DNA from: Paracoccus sp. MC1862
GTDB lineage: Bacteria; Pseudomonadota; Alphaproteobacteria; Rhodobacterales; Rhodobacteraceae
Direction of reading: 5' to 3'
Length of the DNA: 64,000 bases
Assembly (NCBI RefSeq): GCF_016617715.1
Contig: NZ_CP067225.1
Location: 248,001 to 312,000 of the forward strand
The translations under genes were made by a program, and so were the position numbers. The number at the start of each line of letters is the position of its first letter. Position 1 is the first letter of the stretch. The notes beneath the pieces were generated by a model. That model saw only the letters and a program-made list of their open reading frames with translations. It did not search any database and was not told where the DNA came from. Of the stretch, positions 39,785-49,297 are shown one piece after another.

Positions 39785-39943
39785 CGGACGCTGCTGCTGC
39801 GGATCTGGTCGGAACACGACGGCCGCGAGCCTGTCGTCCGGGGGACCCTCAGCGATCTTTCCGGCAAGCCGCAAGGGGCCTTCGCATCATTCCAGGCGCT
39901 TTGGGCGCTGCTTGCGCGGCTGTTGTCGCAGCCCTGCCGGTAA
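39785..39943 (+). pseudogene. Small conserved-looking reading frame without a start codon
   Basis: Encodes RTLLLRIWSEHDGREPVVRG, TLSDLSGKPQGAFASFQALW and ALLARLLSQPCR, which looks like a real short protein. The frame opens at 39734 but has no ATG, GTG or TTG before this segment. It ends 17 bases before the next gene, whose AAGGAG site overlaps its stop. Either the start is mutated or a frameshift lies upstream. Function unknown. Confidence 0.4.
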
Positions 39944-39960
39944 GGAGACGTGAGAGTCAT

Positions 39961-40531
39961 GGAAGATTTCATGCTGATGAACCAGCCGCCCCGAAACGAC
40001 CTGCAGAACCTGCGCCAGGTGGTGCAGGCGCAACTGGCTGCGATGCCGACTGCACAACTGCGCCATGTCGTGGACGGAACCTTCGGACCCGGAACCGCGG
40101 AAGGCATCGACGAGGATCTTGAGGGGATATTCGGCGACATCGGCAAGGCCCTCTCCTCGGCCGCCCGCGATGTCGGCCGCTTCGCCAGCAAGGCCGCCCC
40201 GGGCATCGCCTCTATCGGCGGCGGCGTCCTGAAGGGCGCGGCGGCGGGCTCGGCCCTTGGGCTGCCCGGCATCATCGCGGGTGCCGCAACCGGCGGCGTC
40301 GGCGCGGGGCTGAGCACCTATGGCAAGGCCGCCGCAAGGCAGGTCGGGCAGGCACTGAGCGGCGTGACCCAGCTGGCGGGCGGACTGACGCCGATGGGCC
40401 AGTTGGGCGGGACGCTCGGCTCGGCCGTCGGAAGCCTTGGCGCCCCCGCCGACCCGGCCGGCAGCCGGGGCCAGCGGGGGCGCTGGGGCAGATCGCGGGG
40501 ATGCTGGGCTCGCCACAGGCGGGAGCCTTGA
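39961..40531 (+). CDS. Gly/Ala-rich hydrophobic protein, N-terminal part
   Basis: Begins MEDFMLMNQPPRNDLQNLRQ after AAGGAGACG. Residues about 50-140 are a Gly/Ala-rich alternating hydrophobic stretch (SIGGGVLKGAAAGSALGLPG, IIAGAATGGVGAGLSTYG). This recalls glycine-zipper proteins that insert in or coat membranes. After about residue 160 the frame turns into Arg-rich nonsense. A shift of one base near 40445-40470 reaches another frame with GALGQIAGMLGS repeats. The annotated end is thus an artefact of a frameshift. Function is unknown. Confidence 0.55.
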
Positions 40532-41154
40532 TGCGCGGTGGCGGCATGGGCGGCGGTGCGCTGGGCCAGATTGCCGGGCTGCTGGGCTCGCCGCAGGCCG
40601 CCTCGGCCCTGGGGGGGCTGTTCGGCGGGGGCGGCGCGCCGGGCCAACTGGCCGCGGCGACCCGCAATCCCGACGTGCAGAAGGCGCTGGCGGCCCTGCG
40701 GCTGGGACCGCTGGGCCGACCGACCATTCCCGTGGGCGCCGCCGGATAGGCCGTCCCCACCGCCGCCTTCGCGCAACTGCTGGGCCACCTGTCGAACCGG
40801 GTGGCGGCCGAGGCGGAAGGCGCGGACGAAGCCGAGGCGCTGGGCTTCATGGCCGACGGCGAGGGCGGCTTCATCGGCGATCCGGCCAGCGCCTCGGATC
40901 GCGCCGCGCGGCTGTGGGACATGATGAACGAGGCGATGGCCGAACGGATGATCGAAACGATCAAGGCCGAGTATCTCGCCAGCGAAGGTTCCGAAGCCGA
41001 GGACGAGGGCGAGGACTGGGACGGCGAGGACATCGAGGATTGGGACGACGAGGTCGAATGGGCCGAGTTCATCGACGCGATGGACATGGCCGACCTGGCC
41101 GAGATGGACTACGCGCCCGAGCTTGATCCGATGGAGGCGCGCCATGCCTGGTGA
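40469..41154 (+). pseudogene. Continuation of the Gly/Ala-rich protein, acidic C-terminal part, with in-frame TAG
   Basis: In this frame GALGQIAGMLGSPQAGALM and the near-repeat GALGQIAGLLGSPQAASAL continue the upstream protein. A TAG at 40747-40749 interrupts PTIPVGAAG and AVPTAAFAQLLGHLSNRVAA, which read on without change of frame. The C-terminus is strongly acidic (EDEGEDWDGEDIEDWDDEVE). If the shift and the TAG are ignored the protein would be about 395 residues. A single C-to-T change from CAG would explain the stop. It overlaps the next gene by 11 bases. Confidence 0.6.
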
Positions 41155-41767
41155 GATCGAGGACATCGGGATGGCGGGCGGCGGCGATCATGGCGACGTG
41201 ACGCAGCATCCGGCCGGGCCGCATCCCCCCGACGTGACGCTGCCCGGCCTGGCGCTGCTGGACGCGATCCGCAGCAATGCCGCGGACCCGGGCCGCGCGC
41301 TTCTGGGCGCGCTGGCGGGACAAGGGGACGGCGGCAGCGGCACGGACTGGCTGATGAAGCTGATGGCCGGGCAGGACGAGGCCGAGACCGACCGCATCCG
41401 TGAGGAACTGCGCGAGGAGGTCCGGGCCGAGCAGGCCGACGCCATCGCCGAACTCGGCGACACCGCCCGCCGCCTGTTCGCCGAACGCGAGGAGGTGCGC
41501 CGCCGGCTTGAGGAGCTGGCCGCCGCGCTGGGCGCCTGTCCGCTGTGCTTTGGCGAGGATCTGCTTTGCCCGACCTGCCACGGCGCGGGCGAACCCGGCG
41601 CGCGCGCACCCGATCCTGTCGCGTTCCCTCGCTTCGTCGTGCCGGCGCTCGATCGCGCGCGCGCGGTCATGCGCCGCACGGCTGCGCGCCGGCCGTGGCC
41701 GCAGCCGACCCCGAGGCCGCCGTCCTTCGACCCGGCCACGGTCAACAGAGGAGGAACCGCATCATGA
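41144..41767 (+). CDS. Coiled-coil protein with a zinc-ribbon-like Cys cluster
   Basis: 207 residues from the ATG at 41144 (GGAGG upstream). Residues about 75-120 are a charged helix (ETDRIREELREEVRAEQADA, EEVRRRLEELAAALG) likely to form a coiled coil. Immediately after, CPLCFGEDLLCPTCHGAG supplies two CxxC pairs, a compact zinc knuckle like the DnaJ-type. The tail is Pro/Arg-rich. No signal peptide is seen. It overlaps both neighbours (11 bases before, 4 after), so it belongs to one translationally coupled unit. No known family is recognised. Confidence 0.65.
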   Translation: MPGEIEDIGMAGGGDHGDVTQHPAGPHPPDVTLPGLALLDAIRSNAADPGRALLGALAGQGDGGSGTDWLMKLMAGQDEAETDRIREELREEVRAEQADAIAELGDTARRLFAEREEVRRRLEELAAALGACPLCFGEDLLCPTCHGAGEPGARAPDPVAFPRFVVPALDRARAVMRRTAARRPWPQPTPRPPSFDPATVNRGGTAS

Positions 41768-42372
41768 CTTATCCCTATGCTGACACCGAGGATCTGGATT
41801 TCGCCGAAGGCGAGTCTTGGGCCGGCGAGAACTGGCCCGGCGAAAACTGGGACAACTATTTCGAGGCCGAGAACTGGGAAGCCGCCCGCCGCCGGCGCGG
41901 CAGACCCCAGCGGCCCGTGCCCACCGCCAAGGGCGCCAATGCGTTCCGCGGCCGAGGCCCGAGTTCTGGCCCCGTGACGCAGGCGCAGCTTGCCGCCTCG
42001 CTGGCGCAGGTCCGGCAGGAGATGCAGGCCAATGCCACCGGCATCAAGACGCTGGACGGGCGCGTGCGGGCCGCCACGGCCAGCCAGCAGCGGTTCGAAA
42101 CCGTCACCCGCAGGCAGGTGGACAAGCTGCGGTCGGATCTGAAGACCACGCAGACGCTGTCGGCGCTGATCCCGCTGCTGACCAGCGGAACCCAGTTCGA
42201 GAAGGTCGCCCCGCTGATCCACCTGGTCAGTCCCGACCTCGCGAGCGGGACCACCGCCACCGCGGCCGGCCCCGGCTCGTCGCCGGGCGGGCTGCTGGGC
42301 AACACCAACAATCTAATCGCCATCGGTGGGCTGCTTTATGCCACCGGCACCTTCGACAAGTCCAAGAAGTGA
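41764..42372 (+). CDS. Acidic/aromatic N-terminus, coiled-coil protein of unknown function
   Basis: 202 residues with GAGGAGG before the start. The N-terminus is acidic and aromatic (TEDLDFAEGESWAGENWPGE, then NWDNYFEAENWE), followed by a basic RRRRGRPQRP patch. A helical region AQLAASLAQVRQEMQANATG to LRSDLKTTQTLSALIPLL resembles a trimeric stalk or coiled coil. It ends with a short hydrophobic segment (NNLIAIGGLLYATG). No signal peptide. Similar acidic Trp/Phe-rich tails recur in neighbouring proteins. The function is unknown. Confidence 0.6.
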   Translation: MTYPYADTEDLDFAEGESWAGENWPGENWDNYFEAENWEAARRRRGRPQRPVPTAKGANAFRGRGPSSGPVTQAQLAASLAQVRQEMQANATGIKTLDGRVRAATASQQRFETVTRRQVDKLRSDLKTTQTLSALIPLLTSGTQFEKVAPLIHLVSPDLASGTTATAAGPGSSPGGLLGNTNNLIAIGGLLYATGTFDKSKK

Positions 42373-42381
42373 GGGGCGGTG

Positions 42382-42990
42382 ATGGCAAACTACAATCCCC
42401 TGTTCGCCGGCTACATCACCAAGGAGGGCGGGCTGCCGGTGGACGAATGCATCGCCCTGACCGCCGCGGCCATGGTCATCCAGGGTCCGCTGGCGCTTGC
42501 CCCCGCGCTGGTGGCGGTCCAGCGCCACCGCGACATGGACAGATTGGACGGGTCCGGTTCGGACGGCTCGGGCGAGGTGACCGGGCCGGTGGGGCCGCCG
42601 CTCGTGGACGTGCCGGACCTTATCGGCCAGCCCCTCGACGACGTGCGCCGCCGGCTCAAGGAGCTGGGGCTGGTGCCCGATGTGTCCTTGCATGAGAGCG
42701 CCGACGACGAGAAGGGCATGGTCCTCGACCAGCCCCCGCCGCCGTCGGTGGGCGACATGGTGGACACCGGAACCATGATCGCCCTGAAGGTTGGCGCGGG
42801 CCAGCCGAAGCGCAACGAGACTCCGGGCGACGACGCCGCCGCGATCGCCGATCTGCGGCGCGACGTCGATGAGCGGCTTGGCAAGATCGAGCAGTCCATC
42901 GCCAAGCTGACGGAGATGGTGGCCAAGGCCGCCGCCTCGGTCGCACCGCCCACCGCGCAGGCCGGCGACAAGAAACAGGCGGGCGGCTAG
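42382..42990 (+). CDS. Small PASTA-domain protein
   Basis: 202 residues from ATG 42382 (GAGGGG upstream; a GTG one codon earlier is possible). Residues about 74-140 form a PASTA domain: VPDLIGQPLDDVRRRLKELG, LVPDVSLHESADD and VLDQPPPPSVGDMVDTGTMI. PASTA domains bind peptidoglycan or beta-lactams. A short helix-rich N-terminus (LTAAAMVIQGPLALAPALVA) precedes it, and a coiled coil (RRDVDERLGKIEQSIAKLTE) follows. No kinase or transpeptidase is attached. In this cluster it probably supplies wall affinity. Confidence 0.75.
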   Translation: MANYNPLFAGYITKEGGLPVDECIALTAAAMVIQGPLALAPALVAVQRHRDMDRLDGSGSDGSGEVTGPVGPPLVDVPDLIGQPLDDVRRRLKELGLVPDVSLHESADDEKGMVLDQPPPPSVGDMVDTGTMIALKVGAGQPKRNETPGDDAAAIADLRRDVDERLGKIEQSIAKLTEMVAKAAASVAPPTAQAGDKKQAGG

Positions 42991-43095
42991 GCGCCGCCGC
43001 CATCGACGGGACGCGTGCGGCTGACCTCTGCGCGCGTCCCGCGACCCGAGATTCACCCGCGTTCGCAAGGATGCGCCCGATGGAAAGGGGCCGCC

Positions 43096-43803
43096 GTGGA
43101 AAGCGCGTTGCACGAGCTTATCGCCGAGGGGCAGCCGGGCGACGAGGTTTCGGCGATCGCCCGCCTGCGCCCGGACGGGCTGATCCCGCCCGAGATGCGG
43201 GTGATCGCGCGCTTCGGCCGGATCGTCACCTTCCGCGCCCCCCGTGCCGCGATCGAGCGGATCTATCCGCTGATGGAAAGCATCAAGCGCCCGCAGCAAT
43301 ACACCATCACCTTGGAGGACGAGGGCGAAGACGGGACCGGGGCCGACCCGGACGGGAACGGGCGCGACGAACTCGTTTCCATCAGGCATGGCGCCAGCGG
43401 GGACGAGGACGCCGCCCTCGACGGGAGGCCGATGCCGGGCGACGGGCGGCGTGCGCCCGGCTGGCCCACCGGCAAGGGGGTGATCGTGGCCCATCTCGAC
43501 TGGGGTCTCGACTTCACCCATCCCGTCTTCCGCAACCCCGACGGCAGCACCCGGCTGCTGGCGCTGTGGGATCAGGGCGCGGCCTATGACCCCGCCCGGC
43601 CCAACCGCTACGGCATCGGCCGCATCCACGACCGCGACCGGATCAACAGTGCGCTGCGCCGCGATGACCCCTTCGCCGCCTTCGGCTATCGCTGGTGGAT
43701 GTCGGACCGCAAGGCCGGCAGTCATGGCACCCACACGCTGGGCATCTCGGCCGGCGGCATGGTCGAGGGGGCGAGCCGGGCAGGGCGCCCGAGGCCGACC
43801 TGA
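43096..43803 (+). pseudogene. Subtilisin-family (S8) serine protease, N-terminal part
   Basis: From GTG 43096 (GAAAGGGG upstream) the frame gives 235 residues. It contains the catalytic Asp135 in GVIVAHLDWGLDFTHP and His210 in GSHGTHTLGISAGG. After GGMVEGAS the frame runs off to a stop at 43803. A one-base shift in the G-rich stretch 43767-43785 restores homology as RAPEADLIFVDLTTR. The catalytic Ser lies in the other frame, so no active enzyme is made without correction or recoding. No signal peptide is seen. Confidence 0.85.
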
Positions 43804-46082
43804 TCTTCGTGGACCTGACGACCCGCACCCCGGAAGGACCGAGGCCGCTGGGCGATTCCACCGACCTGATCGAGGGCTGCGATTTGATCCTGAGGGTGGC
43901 GGGGGACCGGCGGCTGGTCATCAACGCCAGCCTTGGCCGGCAGGCGAGCCAGCACGACGGGCTGACCCTGACCGAACAGGCCTTCGACGCCATGCTGGCC
44001 GCGCGTCCGGGCCGCGCCATGACCATGAGCTGCGGCAACTACTACGCCCGCGCCGCCCATGCCCAGACCACCCTGGACCCCGGCGAGCAGCATGACTTCG
44101 CGCTGGAACTCGCCCCCGGCGACCGCCGCAGCGAGGTGGACCTGTGGTATCCCCGCGCCGACCGGCTGTCGCTGTCGCTGTCGGTGCGGGGGCCGGGCGG
44201 CATCCACGCCGGGCCGGTGGCCGGGGGCGGCAAGGCCGACGTGCTGCTGGAGGGGCGGGTGGTGGCGCGGCTTTACAACCGCCGCGACGATCCCAACAAC
44301 GGCGACTCGCAAGGCTCGCTGTTCCTGCACGGCGATGCACCGGCCGGCGCCTGGACGCTGACGGTTCATGGGGAAGCCGTCGGAGACGGTCGCCTGCACG
44401 CCTGGGTGGAACGCGACCCCGCCGGGCCGGGCCGGCTGCGCTTTGCGGCGGATGATGCCGACCCGACCTGCACCGTGGGCACCATCTGCAACGGCTTCCG
44501 CACGATCGCGGTCGCGGCCTACGACGCGCATTCGACGGCGCGTGGACCCGGCCGGTTTTCCAGTGCCGGGCCGACGCGCGACGGGCGCACCAACCGCCCC
44601 GGCATCGGCGCGCCGGGGGTGCGGGTGCTCAGCACCCGCTCGACCCCGCGCGACCGCAGCCCGGCGCCGCGCTACAGCCGGATGTCGGGGACCAGCATGG
44701 CGGCACCTTATGTGGCGGGCACCATCGCGCTGATGTTCGCCGCCGCACGCCGCCCGCTGACCATCGACGAAACCCGCGACGCCCTGTTCGCCAGCGTCGA
44801 GCCGGTGCCAGACGCGCTGCGCCTGCGCTTTGGCGCGGGCTTCTGCGCCCCGGCCGCGGCGATTGCGCGGGCCGCCGCCATCCACGGACCGCCCGCCGCG
44901 GCCCCCGCCATCCCGACGGAGCCGCGCAGGCTGGTTCCGATCACCGACAGGGAGGAGATCACCATGGACGAGTTCGAGGACGACACCGACCAGACCGACG
45001 AAGCCTTCGATTGCGACGCCGATTCCGACGCCGAGCAGCAGGCCGCCGACGAGGCCGCCTCTGCGCCGCTGTACGAGGGCTTCGAGGAAACCATCCTGCC
45101 GGTGATGGAGGGAGAGGAGGAGGGCGAGGAGGGGGCGGAGGAGGATCCCGGCGCCGAATGGCAGCCCGAGGCGCAGGGCCGACGCCAGCGCAGCGGCTTT
45201 GGGGGCGGATTGTCGTTCCAGTTCCAGATCCCCCTCGGCGGAAGTGGCGGCCTTGGCCTTGGGATATCGATCGGCGCCCGGTCCAGCCCCTTTGCGCTCA
45301 GCGTGCCGCTGTCCTCGCCTGCTGCACCGAAGCCTTATCCACCCGCGCCTTACCCGGCGCAGCCTTATCCGGCCCCGCCTTACGCCGCGCAGCCCTATGC
45401 CGCACAGCCCATCGCGCCTGTCATGCCGGGCGAGCCGCCCGTGACCACCGCGCTCGACCTGCCGCCCGAGCCGGGCGATGTCGCCGCCGCCGCGCAGGCC
45501 GCCGCCGATGCGGGCGAGTTCGACCTGGCCGAGAACGAGACCTGCCCCGACTGCGCCGCCCGCGAAACCGAGGATCAGGCCGCGCTGACCGAGGCGCTTG
45601 CGCTCGACACCCTAGAACGCAGCTTCATGCCGGCGGACGCGGGCGAATGTGACGGCCGCTACGCCACCGAACGGATGATGGCCGAGGTCGCCTGCGCCGC
45701 CCGCTTCGGGTCGTCGGCCGAGATGCTTTCGGCCTTGGGCGAGGCCTTGGGTGACGGCGAAGCCGACGACAGCCCGACCCTGATCGCGCTGTTTCACGCA
45801 CTTGCCGACCGCAACCTGCCCCAGCCGCGGTTGTTCGGCCGCAGCGTCCGCGTCCTGCTGCGGCCGGGGCAGCCCGTGGGCGATGTCGCGCCCCGGCGCG
45901 GGGATATGCTGCTTCGGGCGCTTCCGGGGGCAGGGTTGGGTGCAGGCGTCCTTCGTGGCATCGGACCGCCTTGTGGCCGGCGCGGATGCCGCGGCGCTGG
46001 GCTTCCGGGCCGAGACCGACCCGTTGCCAACGACCGGAGGCTTCGTCCATGTGGCGGAACTGTGGCCGGTCCGACGCGCTGA
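43785..46082 (+). pseudogene. S8 protease C-terminal part running into an acidic/proline-rich protein
   Basis: Continues the protease: APEADLIFVDL, an inserted beta-domain (DPNNGDSQGSLFLHGDAPAG, as in CspB-like S8 members), and the catalytic Ser in MSGTSMAAPYVAGTIALM. After the protease ends (about 44900) the frame reads on without a stop into MDEFEDDTDQTDEAFDCDAD, a Glu-rich stretch and Pro/Tyr repeats (KPYPPAPYPAQPYPAPPYAA). A GGAGGAG site and ATG at 44951-44966 suggest a separate gene starts there. A five-G run at 45926-45930 contains another frameshift; beyond it the frame is spurious to the stop at 46082. Confidence 0.75.
44951..44966 (+). promoter_or_regulatory. Strong internal ribosome site and ATG after the S8 domain
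   Basis: GGAGGAG, seven bases, then ATG at 44964, exactly where the acidic protein begins. It is one of the best Shine-Dalgarno matches in this cluster, so translation of the multidomain protein can start independently of the protease. Confidence 0.6.
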
Positions 46083-47049
46083 AGAGGACCGATTCCTGCG
46101 CCGCCTTTCCACCGGCGCGGGCCTGACTGCCCCCGACACCCTGCTGCTGCGTCTGGGCGTAGGCGACGCCGCCGAAACCTTTGGCGAAGACGAGCAGGAC
46201 GCCGGGCTGGCGCCGGGCGCGTCCGGCCCTTCGGTGGCCGAGCTGCGACGGCGGCTGAACCTGCTGCACGCGCGGCGGACGACGCAGGGCCTTGCAGGCC
46301 TGCCCGACATGCCGCTGGCAGAGGATGGACGCTACGGTCCCCGCCTGCGCGCCGCCCTCGCGGCACTGCAGCGCATGGCCCCCGCTGGGCTGGTGCGCGC
46401 CATCGACGGGATCGCCGGGCCCGCCACGCTGAAGGCACTTGCGCTGCTGGAGGCGTCGCTGGCGCTCGTCTCGCCCTCGGCCCCGCCGACCCCACCAGTC
46501 CAGCCCACGTCCGGCGGCATCGCCGCGGGCGAGCTGGTCGAGGACCGGCTGCCGCTTCTTGCCAATCACCGTGGCACCCGTCCCGACCTGGTCCTGCGCT
46601 GGAACGCCATGCCGTCCGCGCCCGAACGCGTGGATATGGTGGTTCACCTGCACGGCTTTTGTGGTCGTCGGGCCGCCATGCGGATCGACCGGGACAAGCT
46701 GCCGGCAAGCGGCCTCGATTTCGCCGACCCGGACGCGCCGGGCAGCGTCGGGCGCAGCCGGCCGACGCTGGCGATCCTGCCGCGCGGCAACTTCTATGGC
46801 GGGCGCAGCGGCAGCGGCTATGACTTTCCCGCGCTGCTGGCGCCGGGCGCCTTGGAGCAACTGATCCGGCAGTCGCTGGCGCTGTTCGCCCGCGCGGGCG
46901 GGCTGGCGCCGGTCGCGGCGGGGCGGTTGGTCCTGACCGCCCATTCCGGCGGCGGCGCGCCTCTGATGCGGCTGCTTGCGGACCACGACCCCGACGAGGT
47001 GCATTGTTTCGATGCCCTTTACGGCGATCCTGCCGCGCTGATCCGCTAG
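45931..47049 (+). pseudogene. Multidomain envelope protein, middle: peptidoglycan-binding and alpha/beta hydrolase domains
   Basis: Continues from the acidic part once one G of the run at 45926-45930 is skipped: GWVQASFVASDRLVAGADAA. A peptidoglycan-binding (PG_binding_1) domain follows: PSVAELRRRLNLLHARR to AIDGIAGPATLKALALLEAS. Then comes an alpha/beta hydrolase: HLHGFCGRRAAM, nucleophile elbow LTAHSGGGAPLM and an acid near HCFDALYGD. A TAG at 47047 interrupts between AALIR and AESRLRG, and the same frame continues beyond with the likely His in QAHNDIPRHYGW. The hydrolase is thus split by the stop. Confidence 0.7.
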
Positions 47050-49287
47050 GCCGAATCCAGGCTGCGCGGTCCGGCCGCCGGCGGGGGCGCGCTGCGCGTC
47101 CTTTACCGCGCGGGCGAGGGCACCGCCTCCCACAGCCAGGCCGTCGCGCGGGCGCTGGCGCCGCTGACGTCCTCGGACCCTGGCCTCGCCCGCCGCTATC
47201 GAGCCGATGCCGTGCCGCAGGCGCATAACGACATTCCCCGGCACTATGGCTGGCGGCTGCTGGCGGATGCCGGGGCCGCCATCGCCCCGGCGACCCGGCG
47301 GCGCGCGGCCTTGGGGGAATCCGACGAAGGCCGCTTCCCTGACATTGCCGAGCAGGCGGCGCCCGCCGGCGGCCTCGACCAGCCGCGCATCGACCTGCTC
47401 GCCTCGCGCGAGTTCGGCAATGCCGCCGAGTTGCAGGCGTGGTTTGCCGCCGAAGGAGGCTTTGCCGACTGGTTCAACCGCAATCTGGCCGGGCAGGGGC
47501 CGTTCAACCGCCCCGGCCGGGGCGGCGCATTGAGGATGCCGACCGGCGCCGCGCCCCGCGCCCGCTTCGACGCCTTCTGGGACCGGCTGTCCCGGGCTTA
47601 CGGGCAGGACCGCATCAGCCTGCTGGATTTCGCGGCGCTGATGGCCATCGTCCTCAACGAGACGGACGGCGACTTTGCCGGGCGGACGGAATCCAGCGGC
47701 AGGGGAGGGGCCGGGCGCAGCGACGCGCGGGGCCCGCACCGGGGCCTTGCCTATTTCTTCGACCGGATCGAGCTGCATCCGGGCCATTTCAAGGCCAGCT
47801 ACAACCATCTGAGCGGCGGGCGCACCGCAGGCTCGCTGTTCGACGATCCGCTGTATATCCGCGCCCATGGCAGCCTAGGCGGGGCCGACCGTCTTGCCGG
47901 GCAGGGCGGGGGCTTCGGCGGCGCGTGGCACGGGCACTATTACCCGCAAGACCAGGTTTCGACCGACGAGCGCGAGGCCGCCACCGCCTTCATCTGCGAG
48001 ACCGATTTCCACAAGTTCCGCGGCCGGGCGGTGATCCAGACGACCGGGCGGGCCAGCTATCTGCGGCACGTGGGGTTCGTGCAGGGCTATAACGGCGGCG
48101 ACCCGGCGATCCTCGCGCTGCGGCAGGCCTGGTCCGGGATGTCGGCGGACCAAGCCTGCACTATCAGCACCAACGACCAATGGGAGCGGTGGTTCGCGCT
48201 GCCCGACACGCTGGCGCTGGGCCTGCGCTTTCACGCCGGGCCGCGCGGCTATCAGCACATAGCGCGTTCGGCCGAGGCGCTGAACGCGCTGCCACCGGCC
48301 AAAGGCCGCCCGCCGAACGGGGCGATCGCCACGATGGGTCAGCGGATCAGCGGCAGCCGCGCCTATGGGGCGGGGATCTACCGCGACCGGGTGTTGGCGC
48401 TGATGGAGGCGATGGCGGCGCTGGCTGCGCCCGCGCGCCGCCCGCCGCAGGAGCCCGCGCGCCGTCCCTCGCCGCCTCCTTCCCCTCATCCGCCTCCCCC
48501 TCGCCCCGGGCAGGAGCTGGAGCATCGGCAGAACCGTCGCACTCCCGACCGGCCGCAGGGGGGCTCTCCTGCGCCTTCGCCGGTGCCACCGCCCGACGCG
48601 GGGGCTGCCCGCGCCCAATGGGACGCCAACCCCCGCACGCATGGCTACTTCAACAATAGCTTCGACACCTATCTGGGCTTCGTCCCGGCCTTTTCCGCGC
48701 GGGGCGTGGGCGATGCGGCGGGATACCTTGCCCGGAACATGACCCGGCTGACCTTCTTCGGGCGGCGGCAGGACGGGCACCGCGACCTTGCCGCACCGCT
48801 GGCGGCGGCCGAGGCGGCGCTGGCGGGCCGCAGCCTCGATCCGCCGGTCACCAGCTTCGGCTGCCTCAACGTGCGGTTCATCGCGGGCACGCGACGGCTC
48901 AGCTTTCACGGGCTGGGGCGTGCTGTGGACCTGAACCCGCGGGCGAACCCCCATGTGAAGCAGGCGGCCGATTTCCTGGTGATCCAGGCGGTGACCGGCG
49001 CCGACCTGCGGCGCGAAACCGATCCCGTGCGGCTGCGCGACCTCAGCGCGCAGTTCCAGCGCGGCTTCACCCCGGAATGGCAGGCAGCGCAGACCGACCG
49101 GGCCGTCGCACGGGCGCTTGCCGACCACGATACCCGCACCCGGCTGGAGGGCTATGCCCGCCGCGGCTTCTGCACGCTGGACCCCGCGCTGGTCGGGGCG
49201 CTGATGGCCGCGGGCCTGCGCTGGGGCGACAGCTGGTCCAGCAGCAAGGATTTCATGCATTTCGAACTGCCCGCCGGCACGGCGTGA
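47050..49287 (+). CDS. Multidomain envelope protein, C-terminal part: GH19-like glycosidase and M15 peptidase
   Basis: In the same frame as the preceding part after the TAG; the first internal ATG-like start is a GTG-class codon near 47212. Residues complete the alpha/beta hydrolase, then a GH19-like domain with MAIVLNETDGDFAGRT (probable catalytic Glu) and KFRGRAVIQTTGRASYL, the motif shared by chitinases and lysozyme-like endolysins. After a Pro-rich linker a metallopeptidase M15 domain shows SFHGLGRAVDLNPRANP (His and Asp ligands) and KDFMHFELP (His ligand), as in D-Ala-D-Ala carboxypeptidases and phage endolysins. It would cut both glycan and peptide of peptidoglycan. No signal peptide. 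Confidence 0.72.
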   Translation, partial: AESRLRGPAAGGGALRVLYRAGEGTASHSQAVARALAPLTSSDPGLARRYRADAVPQAHNDIPRHYGWRLLADAGAAIAPATRRRAALGESDEGRFPDIAEQAAPAGGLDQPRIDLLASREFGNAAELQAWFAAEGGFADWFNRNLAGQGPFNRPGRGGALRMPTGAAPRARFDAFWDRLSRAYGQDRISLLDFAALMAIVLNETDGDFAGRTESSGRGGAGRSDARGPHRGLAYFFDRIELHPGHFKASYNHLSGGRTAGSLFDDPLYIRAHGSLGGADRLAGQGGGFGGAWHGHYYPQDQVSTDEREAATAFICETDFHKFRGRAVIQTTGRASYLRHVGFVQGYNGGDPAILALRQAWSGMSADQACTISTNDQWERWFALPDTLALGLRFHAGPRGYQHIARSAEALNALPPAKGRPPNGAIATMGQRISGSRAYGAGIYRDRVLALMEAMAALAAPARRPPQEPARRPSPPPSPHPPPPRPGQELEHRQNRRTPDRPQGGSPAPSPVPPPDAGAARAQWDANPRTHGYFNNSFDTYLGFVPAFSARGVGDAAGYLARNMTRLTFFGRRQDGHRDLAAPLAAAEAALAGRSLDPPVTSFGCLNVRFIAGTRRLSFHGLGRAVDLNPRANPHVKQAADFLVIQAVTGADLRRETDPVRLRDLSAQFQRGFTPEWQAAQTDRAVARALADHDTRTRLEGYARRGFCTLDPALVGALMAAGLRWGDSWSSSKDFMHFELPAGTA

Positions 49288-49297
49288 GGGGGAGGCG

